Assembly (NCBI GenBank): GCA_035513175.1
Contig: DATKCN010000192.1
Span: 1 to 22,150, forward strand
DNA from: DATKCN01 sp035513175
Lineage (GTDB): Bacteria > Chloroflexota > Chloroflexia > Thermomicrobiales > CFX8
Length of the DNA stretch: 22,150 nt
Reading direction: 5' to 3'
Shown: positions 21,801-22,150 of the stretch, piece after piece
How positions within the stretch are numbered: the first letter of the stretch is position 1
Layout: each line of letters opens with the position of its first letter
The notes under the pieces: generated by a model
What the model was told of the DNA's origin: nothing
Databases searched by the model: none
Seen by the model: the letters and a program-made list of their open reading frames with translations, nothing else
Translations under genes and position numbers: made by a program

Positions 21801-22150
21801 CACCCGTCCGTTCTCGAGTGCGTTCGGTGGTTGACTGTGGCGCAGTCTAGCATGCCGCACGCGCCACGATGGATAGTCGGGATTGCCGCAGACTGCCAGA
21901 CCGGCCAGCGCCGCTGAGGCGGCAGTCAACACGATCTCCCGGGCAAGTGAGCGGACGACGAGCTGAAGGCTCTTCGATGACGCCTGCTCGCGGAACGAGC
22001 CGCGCGTTGCGATCACGTGGCAAGGGATCGAGCTGGTTGTTCCGGCGGTGAGGTTCAACCGGATTGTCGCGCGACTGGGCATCGACACCGTTGCGGGCTG
22101 GTCACCGACCGAGGAGCGATGGCGCAACGCGCTGGCCTGCCGAAGCGAGC
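21801..22150. other. Right-end region upstream of the cyclodeaminase gene
   Basis: The last 350 bp hold no gene called with confidence. TGCTAGACT on the minus strand (TAGACT at 21849-21844) is a possible extended -10 for the cyclodeaminase gene. On the plus strand a frame open from 21967 to the window edge reads VAITWQGIELVVPAVRFNRI at 22006-22065 and has coding-like GC by codon position, but no ATG and no ribosome binding site. The only GTG (22048) is unsupported. The opposite minus frame is also open, from 22127. Either may be a chance frame or the edge of a gene lying mainly outside. Confidence 0.35.

Noticed and set aside
1..22150. Mobile elements, CRISPR arrays, phage or defence genes
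   Set aside because: No transposase, integrase, direct-repeat array, or toxin-antitoxin or nuclease defence gene was recognised. The gene order is housekeeping in character.

Overview
This 22 kb window looks like ordinary chromosome from a free-living, GC-rich bacterium. Gene content suggests a Chloroflexota or Thermomicrobia-type lineage: a YvcK/GlmR protein with two N-terminal membrane helices, a serine/threonine kinase fused to a PQQ-like propeller, an RsrA-type zinc anti-sigma factor, a TatA and glycolysis-SecG cluster, and a stand-alone NuoEF pair. That placement is inference from gene content only; no rRNA or other phylogenetic marker was compared.

Left block (1-7450, minus strand). 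A tRNA-Pro(UGG) lies downstream of a transcription/translation operon that reads leftwards: nusA, ylxR, infB, rbfA, an nrnA-like DHH phosphoesterase, truB, ribF. Several genes are coupled by ATGA overlaps (rbfA/nrnA, truB/ribF). rimP, the usual first gene, is absent. nusA instead has a leader of about 180 nt containing a perfect GTGGGC/GCCCAC hairpin.

Central block (7450-12730, plus strand). Divergent from nusA, yvcK (a regulator of carbon partitioning) is followed by lower glycolysis: gap, pgk, tpiA, then secG, then tatA with its own promoter. A strong 12-bp hairpin separates gap from pgk. A perfect 20-bp inverted repeat closes the block between tatA and the convergent kinase operon.

Kinase/secretion/stress block (12744-18044). 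A cytosolic kinase with an apparently eight-bladed propeller is translationally coupled by a TGATG junction to an unrecognised 88-residue protein (minus strand). Divergent from it are lepB (signal peptidase I), a bifunctional-nuclease-domain protein, and an ECF sigma factor overlapping a zinc anti-sigma factor of RsrA type. A DUF1992 protein is convergent; its stop codon overlaps the anti-sigma stop.

Right block (18045-22150). nuoE and nuoF overlap and stand without nuoG or a dehydrogenase subunit next to them. Their promoter shares an 18-bp palindromic double -10 element with the divergent DUF1992 gene. An ornithine cyclodeaminase/mu-crystallin family gene lies convergent beyond a 375-bp gap. 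The last 350 bp hold no gene that can be called with confidence.

Promoters seen by eye share the -10 hexamer TATACT, often preceded by TGn. No mobile element, CRISPR array, phage gene or defence system was seen. The most interesting points are regulatory (nusA leader, mirror-image promoter, hairpins) and a few protein oddities (NuoF motifs, the kinase-propeller pair, the NusA tail), not a clear new system.
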